The notes: generated from the sequence alone by a model not told the origin. A stretch of DNA of 64,000 bases from Nesterenkonia populi (GCF_007994735.1 NZ_VOIL01000001.1:868001-932000); one strand, 5' to 3'; shown: positions 35,051 through 44,368, numbered from the stretch's first letter. Program-made: numbers and translations.

Positions 35051-35866
35051 ATGAGGATCGCCGTCGCACAGATCACCACCGGGGCCGATGTCCAGAAGAA
35101 CCTGAAGCTCGTCGCTGAGCGGACCGCCGAGGCTGCTGAGCAGGGGGCCGAGGTGATCGTCTTCCCCGAAGCGGCGCAGCGGGCCTTCGGCAACCCGCTC
35201 GGTGAGATCGCAGAGCCCTTGAACGGGCCCTTTGCGCGCCGTGTGGAGGAGATCGCTGAGGAGCACGGCGTCGTCGTCGTGGTGGGGATGTTCACCCCCG
35301 GCCAGCCCAGCGAAGAAGGCCGCGACCGTGTTGCCAACACTCTGCTCATCAGCGACGGCGAGCAGCTCACGCTCGGCTACGAGAAGATACACCTCTACGA
35401 CGCCTTCGGCTTCCAGGAGTCCAAGACCGTCCAGCCCGGTGAGGATCCCCTCACCGCTCGCATCGGCGGAGCGACTGTCGGATTCGCCACCTGCTACGAC
35501 GTCCGGTTTCCTCAGCTCTTCCAGCACTACGCCCGCCAAGGAGCCGCAGTCACCATCCTGCCCGCCTCCTGGCAGTCAGGCCCCGGAAAAATCGCTCAGT
35601 GGAAGACCCTGGTCACCGCGCGGGCGCTCGACTCCACCCAGTTCATCATCGCCTGCGGCCAGGCACTGCCTGCCGGCACCGACCCTGAGGAGCTCGCTCC
35701 CGCGCCCACCGGCGTCGGGCACTCCCTCGTGGTCTCACCCACAGGCCAGATCCTCGCCGAAGCCGGCGAAGGTCCCGAGCTGCTCGTTGTCGACATCGAC
35801 CCCTCCGATGTTGAAGAAGCCCGTCAGAAGATCCCGGTGCTGGAGAACGCCCGCCCGATGGGCTGA
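35051..35866 (+). CDS. Carbon-nitrogen hydrolase (nitrilase/omega-amidase-like)
   Basis: A 271-residue nitrilase-superfamily amidase. E40 (VFPEAAQ), K112 (YEKIHLYDAFG) and C148 (ATCYDVRFP) form the catalytic triad. The EKIHLYDAFGFQES stretch and CYDVRFPQLFQ are like the Nit1/Nit2, omega-amidase and deaminated glutathione amidase group, so it may repair or recycle small amide metabolites. An ATG at 35042 is in frame, but TAGCAT (35038-35043) overlaps it and lies 7 nt before ATG 35051, and MRIAVAQ is the normal family start, so I use 35051. This second nitrilase-family enzyme is distinct from the ureidopropionase at 7178. Confidence 0.87.
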   Translation: MRIAVAQITTGADVQKNLKLVAERTAEAAEQGAEVIVFPEAAQRAFGNPLGEIAEPLNGPFARRVEEIAEEHGVVVVVGMFTPGQPSEEGRDRVANTLLISDGEQLTLGYEKIHLYDAFGFQESKTVQPGEDPLTARIGGATVGFATCYDVRFPQLFQHYARQGAAVTILPASWQSGPGKIAQWKTLVTARALDSTQFIIACGQALPAGTDPEELAPAPTGVGHSLVVSPTGQILAEAGEGPELLVVDIDPSDVEEARQKIPVLENARPMG

Positions 35867-35991
35867 CGGTCCTCAGCAGCGGCCGCATCATCGGTATCGA
35901 CATCAAATCCGACTCCACCGTCCGTGCCGAAGCGGCCAAAGGCCTCCGAGTCATGAGGAGCAGTACGGGGCCGCGGCCTGGGAGGGCTGAC

Positions 35992-36972
35992 CTACGCCTC
36001 CGGAGCCGGGTGCTGGACCGGGAGGTCCTCCTCGAGGAACTCATTGAGCTTGGCAGTCCAGTGCTCGTCCGTCTCGAGGCGGTGCTCGACGCCGTCCTGG
36101 TCTTCGATCAGCTCGATCGGCTTGGCCAGCGCCACCGATCCGACCAGCCACACATGGTCCGCCTCGTAGAGGTCCTGCGGGGACAGCGGGCCGTAGCCGA
36201 GCTCCCAGCCCTGCCGCTCCGCGGCCGCGAAGATCGCGCCCTGGGTAGTGCCGGGGAGGATCCCGGTCTCCAGGATGGGGGTGACCAGCTTGGGCCTCTC
36301 CTGGTCCGCCGGGTTCTTCTTCAGCAGCAGCACCGTGGACACCGGCCCCTCGAGGACCTGGCTGTTCGGGGTGACGAAGATCGCATCGTTGTGCCCCTTG
36401 GCCTTCGCGTACCGCAGGGCGGCCATGTTCACCGCGTAGGAGAGCGTCTTCGCGCCCAGCAGCAGCCAGGGCGCCCGCTCGGCGAGGTCGGCGTCGTACC
36501 CACGGTCCAGCAGAGTCACTGAGATGGGGGAGAAGCGCTTGGCGATCGTCTCCTCCGGCACCGGGGTCAGCAGTGCCCAATAGGTGCCCGCGAACGCTGG
36601 GTCATCGCTGGCAGGCTCGCCGTCCACCCCGCGGGTCGCTGAGAGCCGCACCGTCACCTCCGGCGGAAGGCCTCCGCGGGCCCGGAACTCATCCAGGCCG
36701 CGCTCCACGGCGGCGCGCCAGGACTCCACGAGGGGAATGCCGATGTCCGTGATCCCGGCCGAGCGCTGCAGCCGCGCCAAGTGGGCGTCGAACTTTCGCA
36801 CGTGACCCTCCCGGACCAGCATGGTCTCGAAGATCCCGTCCCCGCGCACTGCGCCGAGGTCGGTGACCCGCAGCTGCGGCTGGTGCGGGTCGAAGAGGAA
36901 GCCCTCAGGGTGCTCGGCATCGATGCGGACGGCCACGGCGGACACAGAGTGGTCCTGAAAATGCTCAGCCAT
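35992..36972 (-). CDS. pabC: Class IV PLP aminotransferase, probably aminodeoxychorismate lyase
   Basis: A 326-residue fold-type IV enzyme. RVTDLGAVRGDGIFETMLVREG is the usual N-terminal domain, K175 in GAKTLSYAVNMAALRYAKAKGHNDAIFV binds PLP, and EGPVSTVLLLK and GILPGTTQGAI form the cofactor phosphate region. Aminodeoxychorismate lyase (makes p-aminobenzoate for folate), D-amino acid and branched-chain aminotransferases share this fold; the nearby pabB (3 kb away, same strand) and the GTTQGA motif favour PabC. TAGGCT is 7 nt before ATG 36972, so the gene is leaderless, facing away from cls. Confidence 0.83.
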   Translation of the reverse strand: MAEHFQDHSVSAVAVRIDAEHPEGFLFDPHQPQLRVTDLGAVRGDGIFETMLVREGHVRKFDAHLARLQRSAGITDIGIPLVESWRAAVERGLDEFRARGGLPPEVTVRLSATRGVDGEPASDDPAFAGTYWALLTPVPEETIAKRFSPISVTLLDRGYDADLAERAPWLLLGAKTLSYAVNMAALRYAKAKGHNDAIFVTPNSQVLEGPVSTVLLLKKNPADQERPKLVTPILETGILPGTTQGAIFAAAERQGWELGYGPLSPQDLYEADHVWLVGSVALAKPIELIEDQDGVEHRLETDEHWTAKLNEFLEEDLPVQHPAPEA

Positions 36973-36979
36973 GCCCACC

Positions 36980-37035
36980 AGCCTACTCCTCCAGAAGGCC
37001 CATTGCCCGGCGCATCCAACGATTCCCCGTATTGT
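36980..37035. promoter_or_regulatory. Divergent leaderless promoters for pabC and cls
   Basis: Two -10 hexamers face away from each other: TAGGCT on the minus strand (36985-36980), 7 nt before the pabC ATG, and TATTGT on the plus strand (37030-37035), 7 nt before the cls ATG. The region between the two start codons is only 70 bp, so -35 zones overlap. No ribosome site is needed if both mRNAs start at the initiation codon. Confidence 0.65.
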
Positions 37036-37042
37036 GGGGCAG

Positions 37043-38566
37043 ATGCTGTGGCCTTTGAGCGGACTGGGGATTGAGACTTTTCCCACCTGGGCTGTGGTCC
37101 TCATCCTCGCTGTGGAGATCGGAATCCGACTGGCGGTGCTCGGCATCATCCCGGAGAACCGCCGTCCCCAGACCGCCATGGCCTGGCTCATCGCCATCTT
37201 CTTCATCCCCGCCGTCGCCCTGCCGCTGTTCCTGCTGATCGGCAGCGCGAAGCTCTCCGCGCGCAGGCAGCGCCGCCAGGCCCGCATCAATGAGGAGGTG
37301 CTCAGGGCCACGCGCGGAATGGACCTCTCCGACCAGCTGCGCGACCTCGATGAGCAGCTCGGCGCCACCGCCGCCCTCAACCGGAACCTCGGCGCGTTCC
37401 CCGTCCAGGACGGCAACCGTGTGGAGCTGATCTCGGGGTACGAGGACTACTTCGACCAGATGGCCGCCGAGATCGACGGCGCCGAACAGTACGTCCATAT
37501 GCTCTTCTACATCATCGCGGAGGACCCCGTCGCAGCGAAGGTGCTGGCCGCGCTGGAGCGAGCCGCCGCCCGTGGGGTGACCGTCCGCCTGCTCTACGAC
37601 CATGTCGGCAGTATGCGCACCAACGGGTACCGGAAGCTGGTCCGCCGGCTCAGGGCCGCGGAGAAGGAATGGCCGGACTGCTTCCAGTGGCGCCGGGCCC
37701 TTCCCATCCGGCCGTTCCGGCTGCGGTTCTCCCGCCCGGACCTGCGCAACCACCGCAAGATCGTCGTGGTCGACGGCCGCACCGCGTTCACCGGCAGTGC
37801 GAACCTCATCGAGTCCCACTACAAGCGCAGGTCCGCCCAGCGCATGGGCCGGCACTGGGTGGAGCTCAACGCGAAGATCACCGGCCCTGCGGTCACCGGG
37901 CTGGATATCGTCTTCGCCACCGACTGGTACGCCGAAACCGATGAGAACCCCGCCCTGACCAGGCACGGGCACCCCATGATGGTGGACATCGAGGCCGACG
38001 AGGCCACCCGCGGCGGCTCTTTGGCGCAGGTGGTGCCCTCCGGCCCCGGCTTCCCGGACGAGAACAACCTGCGGCTCTTCAATGACCTCATCTACCAGGC
38101 CACCGAGCGGCTCGTCATCTGCACCCCCTACCTGGTGCCGGACGACTCCCTGCTCTACGCGCTGACCAACGCCTCCTACCGCGACGTCGACGTCGTCGTC
38201 CTCGTCACCGAGAAGGCGGACCAGTTCCTCGTCCAGCACGCCCAGCAGTCCTATTACCAGGCGCTGCTAGAGGCCGGGGTGCGGATCTTCCGTTACCCGG
38301 CCCCGGACGTCCTGCACTCCAAATTCATGGTGGTGGATCAGGACACCGCGGTGCTGGGCTCCTCCAACATGGATATGCGGTCCTTCACCCTGAATCTGGA
38401 AGTCACCCTCATGGTGGTCGATGACGAAAAGATCGCCGAATTCGACGCCGTGCTGGCGGAGTACTTCAGGATATCCTCCGAGGTCAGCGCCGACGCATGG
38501 GCCTCTCGGAGCTGGGGAACCCGCTACCTGGATAATGTGAGTAGGCTCACAGCTGCACTGCAGTGA
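37043..38566 (+). CDS. cls: Cardiolipin synthase (phospholipase D family)
   Basis: A 507-residue membrane enzyme. Two N-terminal membrane segments (VVLILAVEIGIRLAVLGII and AMAWLIAIFFIPAVALPLFLLIG) precede two HKD domains: NHRKIVVVDGRTAFTGSANL near residue 235 and LHSKFMVVDQDTAVLGSSNMDMRSF near 430. This architecture is that of bacterial cardiolipin synthase, condensing two phosphatidylglycerols. A longer frame exists upstream, but TATTGT 7 nt before ATG 37043 marks a leaderless start. Actinobacteria commonly use a different CDP-DG-type cardiolipin synthase, so activity on related lipids is possible. Confidence 0.88.
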   Translation: MLWPLSGLGIETFPTWAVVLILAVEIGIRLAVLGIIPENRRPQTAMAWLIAIFFIPAVALPLFLLIGSAKLSARRQRRQARINEEVLRATRGMDLSDQLRDLDEQLGATAALNRNLGAFPVQDGNRVELISGYEDYFDQMAAEIDGAEQYVHMLFYIIAEDPVAAKVLAALERAAARGVTVRLLYDHVGSMRTNGYRKLVRRLRAAEKEWPDCFQWRRALPIRPFRLRFSRPDLRNHRKIVVVDGRTAFTGSANLIESHYKRRSAQRMGRHWVELNAKITGPAVTGLDIVFATDWYAETDENPALTRHGHPMMVDIEADEATRGGSLAQVVPSGPGFPDENNLRLFNDLIYQATERLVICTPYLVPDDSLLYALTNASYRDVDVVVLVTEKADQFLVQHAQQSYYQALLEAGVRIFRYPAPDVLHSKFMVVDQDTAVLGSSNMDMRSFTLNLEVTLMVVDDEKIAEFDAVLAEYFRISSEVSADAWASRSWGTRYLDNVSRLTAALQ

Positions 38567-38591
38567 CCTGATTTCCACTACCCTGGTGCGC

Positions 38592-39425
38592 GTGCCTGGA
38601 ACAGCCCACAGCTTCCCCCTGACGGTGAGTGCTGTCATCGCCGCCGCCTCCGCGCTGCTGCTCAGCGCCTGCGGCGACGATGAGAACGCCGATGCTGAGG
38701 GCGGCAGCCCCCAGCCCACCGCGGAGACCGCGGAGGAGACCGCCGCCGCCCCCGGCGAGGCCGAGGAGACCGCCGAGGACGATGAGCAGCAGGATCCGGA
38801 GCCGCTCAGCGAGGAGGAGATGATGGACATCCTCCTCACCTCCGGAGAGCTGCCCGAGACCCCGACCGGCCACTCCACCCACACTGGGCTGGGCTGGTTC
38901 GACGAGGAGCTCGCCGTCGAATCGGGCGCCTACGCGGACGCCTTCGGCGAATCCGAGTGCGCCGCCGCCCTGGACACCGTCAATGTGAGCCTCGTCGGAG
39001 AGGACGCCCAGGCCGGCGTTGCCCACGAATATCGGCGCACCCTTGACGACGAGGACGCCGAGGAGGGCCCGATGGAGACCCTCGTCGTGTGGGCGCTCGC
39101 CTATCCGGAGGAGAGTCCCAGCCAGACCTCCGAGCTGTGGGAGGACCTCACCGCTGCCTGCTCGGACGGCCTGGACCTTCGCGACGAGGAGATCGACGTC
39201 GCACCCCTGGAGACCGACGACGACTATCCCTTCAACGGGATGAGCCTCACCATCACCATGGGCGACGAGGAGGACGGCGCCTCGCGGGTGGAGGTCTACT
39301 CCGCCACCGCCGACGTGGGCCCCAACACCATCATGCTCAGCGCGGTGAACATGGACCAGGAGACGTTCACCGACCTGCTGGACATCCAGTCCGAGAAGCT
39401 CGAAGAGCACCTCGAGAACGCGTAG
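38592..39425 (+). CDS. Acidic lipoprotein of unknown function
   Basis: A 277-residue lipoprotein with signal peptide and lipobox LSAC (lipidated C27), then an Ala/Glu/Pro-rich linker of about 60 residues and a globular acidic domain of about 190 residues with two cysteines (SECAAAL and TAACSDG) that could pair. I do not recognise the domain; it resembles unclassified sensor-like or DUF-type lipoproteins of Micrococcales. GTG codons occur at 38586 and 38592; TACCCT (38579-38584) lies 7 nt before the second, so by the leaderless rule GTG 38592 is chosen. Confidence 0.75.
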   Translation: MPGTAHSFPLTVSAVIAAASALLLSACGDDENADAEGGSPQPTAETAEETAAAPGEAEETAEDDEQQDPEPLSEEEMMDILLTSGELPETPTGHSTHTGLGWFDEELAVESGAYADAFGESECAAALDTVNVSLVGEDAQAGVAHEYRRTLDDEDAEEGPMETLVVWALAYPEESPSQTSELWEDLTAACSDGLDLRDEEIDVAPLETDDDYPFNGMSLTITMGDEEDGASRVEVYSATADVGPNTIMLSAVNMDQETFTDLLDIQSEKLEEHLENA

Positions 39426-39481
39426 TCGGTCGGCTCCCGGCGCATACGGCGGCCTGCGGCCGAGCGGCGGGGCGACGCGCC

Positions 39482-40780
39482 TCACTCACGGGACGGGAAC
39501 TCGCCCCCGAGGGCGTTGAGGACCCCCCGGGACTTCACCACGATCTCCTCCCACTCCTTCTGAGGCTCCGAGTCCGCCGTGATCGCCCCTCCCACTCCCA
39601 GGTGCAGCGACGCCGGCTGGCCGGCGCCGGCTGGTCGGCGCAGCACGGCGGTCCGGATCACCACCGAGAGGTCGCAGCTGCCGTCCGCCCCGAAGAATCC
39701 CGCCGCCCCGGAGTAGGGGCCGCGCGGACTGCCCTCCAGGCGCCTCAGGATCTCCATGGTGGAGAGCTTCGGCGCACCCGTCATCGACCCGGGCGGGAAC
39801 GCGGCGAGCACCGCCGCAGCGCGTGAGGAGCCCGGAGCCAGCCGGGCGCTGATCGTGGAGACCATCTGGTGCACGCTCGGATAGCTCTCCACCGCGCACA
39901 GCCGTTCGGTCCGCAGCGTGCCCGCGGCCGCGTAGACGGACAGGTCGTTGCGGACCAGGTCTGCGATCATCACGTTCTCCGCCCGGTCCTTCGGGTGGGT
40001 GCGCAGCTCCTCCGCCAGGGCCGCATCGGCTGCAGCGGTGGCGCCGCGGGGCCGAGTCCCCTTGATCGGCTCGGAACGGACTGTTCCCTCCGCATCCATG
40101 CTCACAAACCGCTCCGGCGACGTGGAGAGGATCTCCAGCGTCCCGCCCTCCGGCTCGGGCAGGATCAGCAGCTGGGTGAACGGCGCCCGGTTCGCAGCCC
40201 GCAGCCGCCGGTAGGCCTCGAAGGCCCCGCCGTGCAGGGTCCCGGTCACTGCGGTGGTCAGGCACACTTCATAGGAGTTTCCGTCCCGGATCTCTGCCTG
40301 CGCCTCGCTGATCTTCGCCAGGTACTCCTCCTGGGAGTCGCGGACGGTGAGCCCGGTGAGCCGAGGGGCGAAGTCGCTGTCCCCAGGCGCGGAGCTCACT
40401 TCAGCGAGCGTCTGCTCCACGTGCTGGGCCCACTCCTCGTCGCCGTGAGGGGTGACGGTCCCGGTGCGATGGTCGACGACGACGGTCCGCTCCGCCCGGA
40501 AGAACCGGCCGGACTGCTCATACTCCAGGACCCCGAACCAATCCCCATCACCGGGCCACGCGCCCGAGAGCCAGGGGCCGAACTCGCTCGGTTCGGTCGT
40601 CACCACCTCGGCACCGAAGGCCAGGATGCTCTGGGCGCTTCGTCGGGGCGCCGGAGTGACACCAGCATCGGAGGAATCCAGAAAGGACCGGGGGCCGGCG
40701 GCGAGTTCGCCTGAGAGCGCCTCAAAGAGCTCAAATGCGCCGTCGGCTCCCAGTGAAGCGGGGAGAGACGGCGTAGGCAT
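39482..40780 (-). CDS. pabB: Aminodeoxychorismate synthase component I
   Basis: A 432-residue chorismate-binding enzyme that aminates chorismate to 4-amino-4-deoxychorismate for folate. PIKGTRPRG contains K240, the lysine that distinguishes PabB from anthranilate synthase (alanine there). GNSYEVCLTT, ILSTSPERFVSM, RAENVMIADLVRNDL, FPPGSMTGAPKLSTMEIL and the final VGGAITADSEPQKEWEE complete the family pattern. No PabA glutaminase domain or gene is present nearby, so it probably shares TrpG/PabA encoded elsewhere. ATG 40780 is preferred over ATG 40789 because TAGGAT lies 7 nt upstream of it. Confidence 0.92.
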   Translation of the reverse strand: MPTPSLPASLGADGAFELFEALSGELAAGPRSFLDSSDAGVTPAPRRSAQSILAFGAEVVTTEPSEFGPWLSGAWPGDGDWFGVLEYEQSGRFFRAERTVVVDHRTGTVTPHGDEEWAQHVEQTLAEVSSAPGDSDFAPRLTGLTVRDSQEEYLAKISEAQAEIRDGNSYEVCLTTAVTGTLHGGAFEAYRRLRAANRAPFTQLLILPEPEGGTLEILSTSPERFVSMDAEGTVRSEPIKGTRPRGATAAADAALAEELRTHPKDRAENVMIADLVRNDLSVYAAAGTLRTERLCAVESYPSVHQMVSTISARLAPGSSRAAAVLAAFPPGSMTGAPKLSTMEILRRLEGSPRGPYSGAAGFFGADGSCDLSVVIRTAVLRRPAGAGQPASLHLGVGGAITADSEPQKEWEEIVVKSRGVLNALGGEFPSRE

Positions 40781-40916
40781 GCGGAACATCCTATGAGCAG
40801 GACGGCCAGCAGGTTCAGGAGGAGGTTCAGGGTGGCCTCGGACGTTCGGGCTGAGGCGCGGCACAATACATGGTGGCTGGATCCATTCTGCACGGCTCAT
40901 TTCTTGAAGGGTATTG

Positions 40917-43694
40917 ATGGCACGTCTCCTCTACCGGCTGGGTCTCTTCGCCGCACGGCGCGCGAAGGCTGTGCTGGCGTTCTGGTTCGCGATGCTGGTG
41001 CTCGCCGGCAGCGCGTTCGCCGGCTTCGGCGGCCAGCTGACGGACCAGATCTCAATGCCTGACCTGGAGACCTCGGAGGTCGCAGACCGCCTGGCCGAGG
41101 AGCTGCCGGACGCCGGCGGCGGATCAGCCACCGCGGTGGTGCGCACCGAGGACGGCTCAGCGATCAGCGAGGACCAGCGCACGGCCGTCGAGGAGCTGAT
41201 CGCAGACGTCGAATCCCACGAGGTGGTCGACGAGGTCACCGATCCCTGGGAGACCCGTGCGGAGCTCGCCGACGCCCGCGATGAGGTCGAAGAGGGCCGG
41301 GCCGAGCTCGATGACGGGCAGGAGCAGCTCGATGAGGCAGAGGCGGAGCTGGAGCAGGCCCGCGAGCAGCTCGGCGGCATGGACCGTGACGACATCGACG
41401 AGGCCCAGGCTGAGCTCGACCAGGCGTGGGAGGATGCCGGCACCACCCCGGAGGAGGCCGCCGAGCAGCGCGAGGAGATCGAGGCCGGGCTGGCCGAGCT
41501 CGACGCCGCTGACGCTGAGCTGGACGCCCAGGTGGAGCAGGCGCTGGCCGACGGCACGTGGCCCCAGCAGGAGGACGCGCTGAACGCCCAGCGGGCGGAG
41601 ATCGTTGCTGAGCGGAACGAGTTGGAGGCCGCGCAGGCTCAGCTGCAGGCCCTGGAGCCGCTGGAGGCCCAGCAGGCTGAGCTCGACGCCGCCGATGAGG
41701 CGCTCACTGAGATCGAAGAGGGCGAGGCGGAGCTCGCCGAGCAGCGCGAGGAGCTGGAGTCCGGGGACGCCGAGGCGGAGCTGGACCAGGCGGAGCGTCA
41801 GCTGGAGCTCAATGAGGAGTTTCAGCTGCTCTCCGACCATGAGGACGTCGCCGTCCTCATGGTCGGCTTCCACGACCCGATCGAGCAGGTCGGCACAGAG
41901 GCGATCGCCGATGTCTCCGACGAGCTCACAGGAGCGGACATCGATGGCCTGGAGGTGCTGCCGGGCGGGGATCTGTCCATGGAGATGCCGCCGATCTTCG
42001 GCGTCGGGGAGGCGATCGGCCTGCTGGTGGCCGGCCTGGTGCTGTTCATCATGCTGGGCACTTTCGTGGGGGCGGGCCTGCCGCTGCTCTCCGCCATCCT
42101 GGGCGTGGGCATCGGCGTGATGGCCGCGATGTCGCTCTCCGGGGTCGTGGAGATGAACAACATCACCCCGATCCTCGGCCTGATGCTCGGCTTGGCGGTG
42201 GGCCTGGACTATGCGCTGTTCATCATCCACCGGCACCGGGAGCAGCTGAAGGACGGCATCGACCTCCGAGAATCCATCGGGCTGGCCAATGGCACGGCGG
42301 GCAACGCGGTGGTCTTTGCCGGGGTGACCAACGTGATCGCCCTGCTGGCCCTGAATGTGACGGGCATCCCGATGCTGGCGATGATGGGCTCAGTGGCCGC
42401 GTTCTGCGTGGTGAGCGCAGTGCTGCTGGCCACCACGATCATTCCGGCCATGCTGAAGCTGGTGGGCTGGCGGATCCTGCGGCCGCGCGAGCGTCGGTAC
42501 ATCGGTGCGGAGTGGAAGTCCGGAGGGAGCGCGGAGAGCCGCATCGGTGAGCCGATCCCGGTGGGACGCTCCCTGCTGTACGCTGCGGCGTCCATCGGTG
42601 CGCTGGCGGTGCTGGCGCTGCCTGCCATGGATATGCGGCTGGCATTCCCCGATGCTGGATCGGAGGCTGAGGACACGGCTGCGCACCAGGCGTACATGGT
42701 CACGGAGGACGCCTTCGGGCAGGGGATGAACGGCCCGCTGCTGGTGGTCGCTGACTTCCCTGAAGGTTTGGGGGACATGGAGGCGGGGGAGCGGCAGCTC
42801 GACGTCGCCGATCAGCTCGGCGCCCTGGACCACGCAGACACGGTGGTTCCCCTGGCGATGAATGACGAGAACACGATGGCCGCCTACCAGGTGATTCCGG
42901 AGGAGGGTCCGGCCGCGGAGTCCACGCAGGATCTTGTCTATGAGCTGCGGGATTCGAACCCGGTGCAGGACCAGGGTGTCCACGAAGTTTCGGTGGCGGG
43001 CATCACCGCGGCGGAGATCGACATTTCGGACATCATCTCGGATGCGATGCCGCTGTACCTCGCGTTGGTGATCGGTCTGTGCCTGATCCTGATGATCATG
43101 GTGTTCCGCTCCATCCTGCTGCCGGTGGTGGCGACCCTCGGGTTTGTGGGATCGCTGGCTGCTTCGGTGGGCATTGTGGTCGCGGTGTTCCAGTGGGGCT
43201 GGGGCGCGGAGCTGCTGGCTCTCGGCCGGCCGGGCCCGATCATGACGATGCTGCCGATCCTGATGGTGGGCATTCTGTTCGGCCTGGCGATGGACTATCA
43301 GCTCTTCACGGCCTCCGGCATGCGGGAGGCCTACGCCAAGGGCGTGCCCGCTCGGCTGGCGGTCCGCCGCGGCCTGCATGCCGGGCGCGTGGTGGTGACC
43401 GCCTGCGCGCTGATCATGACATCGGTCTTCGCCGGGTTCATCTTCACCCCGGATCCGATGGTCGCCTCCATCGGCCTGGGCTTGGCGGTGGGTGTGCTGC
43501 TGGACGCCTTCGTGGTCCGCGTGCTGCTGGTCCCGGCAGTGCTGACTCTGCTGGGCAGGTCGGCCTGGTGGATTCCTGTCTGGCTGGACCGGATCATGCC
43601 CGACGTCGACGTCGAGGGCGCCCGGCTCGTCCAGTCGGAGGGTGAGGACGGCGACGCCGCGGCTGCGAGTGATCGTGAGAAGGTGCAGGCATGA
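40917..43694 (+). CDS. MMPL/RND family exporter with long coiled-coil insertion (first copy)
   Basis: A 925-residue MMPL transporter. After TM1 (residues 19-37) the first periplasmic loop keeps GGQLTDQISMPDLETSEVADRLAEELPDAGGGSATAVV, then carries an alanine/glutamate/leucine heptad region of nearly 195 residues (about 112-305), and rejoins the porter domain at VAVLMVGF (312). TM segments follow, including GLMLGLAVGLDYALFIIHRHREQL with the conserved DY pair, and a second porter domain. GAAGGG 6 nt before ATG 40917 is a good ribosome site. It overlaps the TetR gene by 4 nt, so the pump and its repressor are cotranscribed. Such proteins export lipids, siderophores or drugs; no substrate gene is adjacent. 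Confidence 0.9.
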   Translation: MARLLYRLGLFAARRAKAVLAFWFAMLVLAGSAFAGFGGQLTDQISMPDLETSEVADRLAEELPDAGGGSATAVVRTEDGSAISEDQRTAVEELIADVESHEVVDEVTDPWETRAELADARDEVEEGRAELDDGQEQLDEAEAELEQAREQLGGMDRDDIDEAQAELDQAWEDAGTTPEEAAEQREEIEAGLAELDAADAELDAQVEQALADGTWPQQEDALNAQRAEIVAERNELEAAQAQLQALEPLEAQQAELDAADEALTEIEEGEAELAEQREELESGDAEAELDQAERQLELNEEFQLLSDHEDVAVLMVGFHDPIEQVGTEAIADVSDELTGADIDGLEVLPGGDLSMEMPPIFGVGEAIGLLVAGLVLFIMLGTFVGAGLPLLSAILGVGIGVMAAMSLSGVVEMNNITPILGLMLGLAVGLDYALFIIHRHREQLKDGIDLRESIGLANGTAGNAVVFAGVTNVIALLALNVTGIPMLAMMGSVAAFCVVSAVLLATTIIPAMLKLVGWRILRPRERRYIGAEWKSGGSAESRIGEPIPVGRSLLYAAASIGALAVLALPAMDMRLAFPDAGSEAEDTAAHQAYMVTEDAFGQGMNGPLLVVADFPEGLGDMEAGERQLDVADQLGALDHADTVVPLAMNDENTMAAYQVIPEEGPAAESTQDLVYELRDSNPVQDQGVHEVSVAGITAAEIDISDIISDAMPLYLALVIGLCLILMIMVFRSILLPVVATLGFVGSLAASVGIVVAVFQWGWGAELLALGRPGPIMTMLPILMVGILFGLAMDYQLFTASGMREAYAKGVPARLAVRRGLHAGRVVVTACALIMTSVFAGFIFTPDPMVASIGLGLAVGVLLDAFVVRVLLVPAVLTLLGRSAWWIPVWLDRIMPDVDVEGARLVQSEGEDGDAAAASDREKVQA

Positions 43695-44287
43695 GCGCCG
43701 GCAGGCGGGGACGGCCCCGCAGCGAGGCCTCCCACCGTGCGGTGATGGAGGCGGTGGCCCGCCTGCTGGACGAGCAGGGCTGCGCCTATGAGGCGGTCAC
43801 CGTGGAGGGCATCGCCGCGGAGGCCGGCGTCGGCAAGCAGACGATCTACCGCTGGTGGCAGAACAAGGCTGCTGTTGTGCTTGAGGCTCTGCTGACCGGT
43901 TACCTGAAGCTGGACTTCGCCCCTGTCGCGGACACGGGGGATCTCAAGGCTGACCTGCATGCCTGGCTTGAGGAGGGGCATCGCAGCGAGGAGGGCACGG
44001 ACGACGGCGTCACGATGACCCGCAGCCTGATGGCGGCGCTGGTCACCAGCGACCCGGAGATGCAGGAGCTGGTGAGGGAGGCTGATCCGTGGGCCAACTC
44101 CCACCTGGCCGCACGTTTCCGGGCTGCCGCGGAGGCCGGGCATCTGCGCGAGGGCACTGATCCGTCCCTGCTGACCTCGGCGGTGATGGGGCCGGTGGTG
44201 ATGCAGATGGTGACTGCGGGAAAGCCTGATCCGGAGTGGGCCGGTCGGCTCGTCGACATGCTGCTGGAGGGTGCGCTGAGGCGATAG
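43691..44287 (+). CDS. TetR family transcriptional regulator
   Basis: A 198-residue TetR repressor. The N-terminal helix-turn-helix is clear: RAVMEAVARLLDEQGCAYEAVTVEGIAAEAGVGKQTIYRWWQNKAAVVLEAL. The C-terminal part (DPWANSHLAARFRAAAEAGHLREG and onward) is of TetR_C type 16/AcrR-like. It lies between two MMPL exporters, overlapping the first by 4 nt, and 81 nt before the second; the inverted and direct repeats at 44311-44349 immediately downstream are the likely operator, giving control of the second pump at least. Confidence 0.92.
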   Translation: MSAGRRGRPRSEASHRAVMEAVARLLDEQGCAYEAVTVEGIAAEAGVGKQTIYRWWQNKAAVVLEALLTGYLKLDFAPVADTGDLKADLHAWLEEGHRSEEGTDDGVTMTRSLMAALVTSDPEMQELVREADPWANSHLAARFRAAAEAGHLREGTDPSLLTSAVMGPVVMQMVTAGKPDPEWAGRLVDMLLEGALRR

Positions 44288-44310
44288 GGGTGTGAACTTC
44301 CTCACTTTTC

Positions 44311-44349
44311 GAGGCGCAGCGTCTCGGAAATTTTTATGAGACGCAGCGT
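44311..44349. promoter_or_regulatory. Candidate TetR operator upstream of the second MMPL gene
   Basis: GCGTCTC (44319-44325) and GAGACGC (44338-44344) are a perfect 7-bp inverted repeat with a 12-bp spacer. Overlaid on it is a direct repeat, GAGGCGCAGCGT (44311-44322) and GAGACGCAGCGT (44338-44349), 11 of 12 identical at 27-bp spacing. The right half ends 6 nt before the TAGGCT -10 box (44356-44361), which is 7 nt before ATG 44369, so a bound dimer would cover the -35 region and block a leaderless promoter. Confidence 0.7.
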
Positions 44350-44368
44350 TCCGTTTAGGCTCGTGCCT

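Noticed and set aside
42949..42961. tRNA T-loop-like sequence GGGATTCGAACCC (minus strand reads GGGTTCGAATCCC)
   Set aside because: It lies inside the first MMPL coding sequence, and no acceptor, D or anticodon stem can be formed around it. It is most likely chance, though such a sequence could serve as a decoy integrase site.
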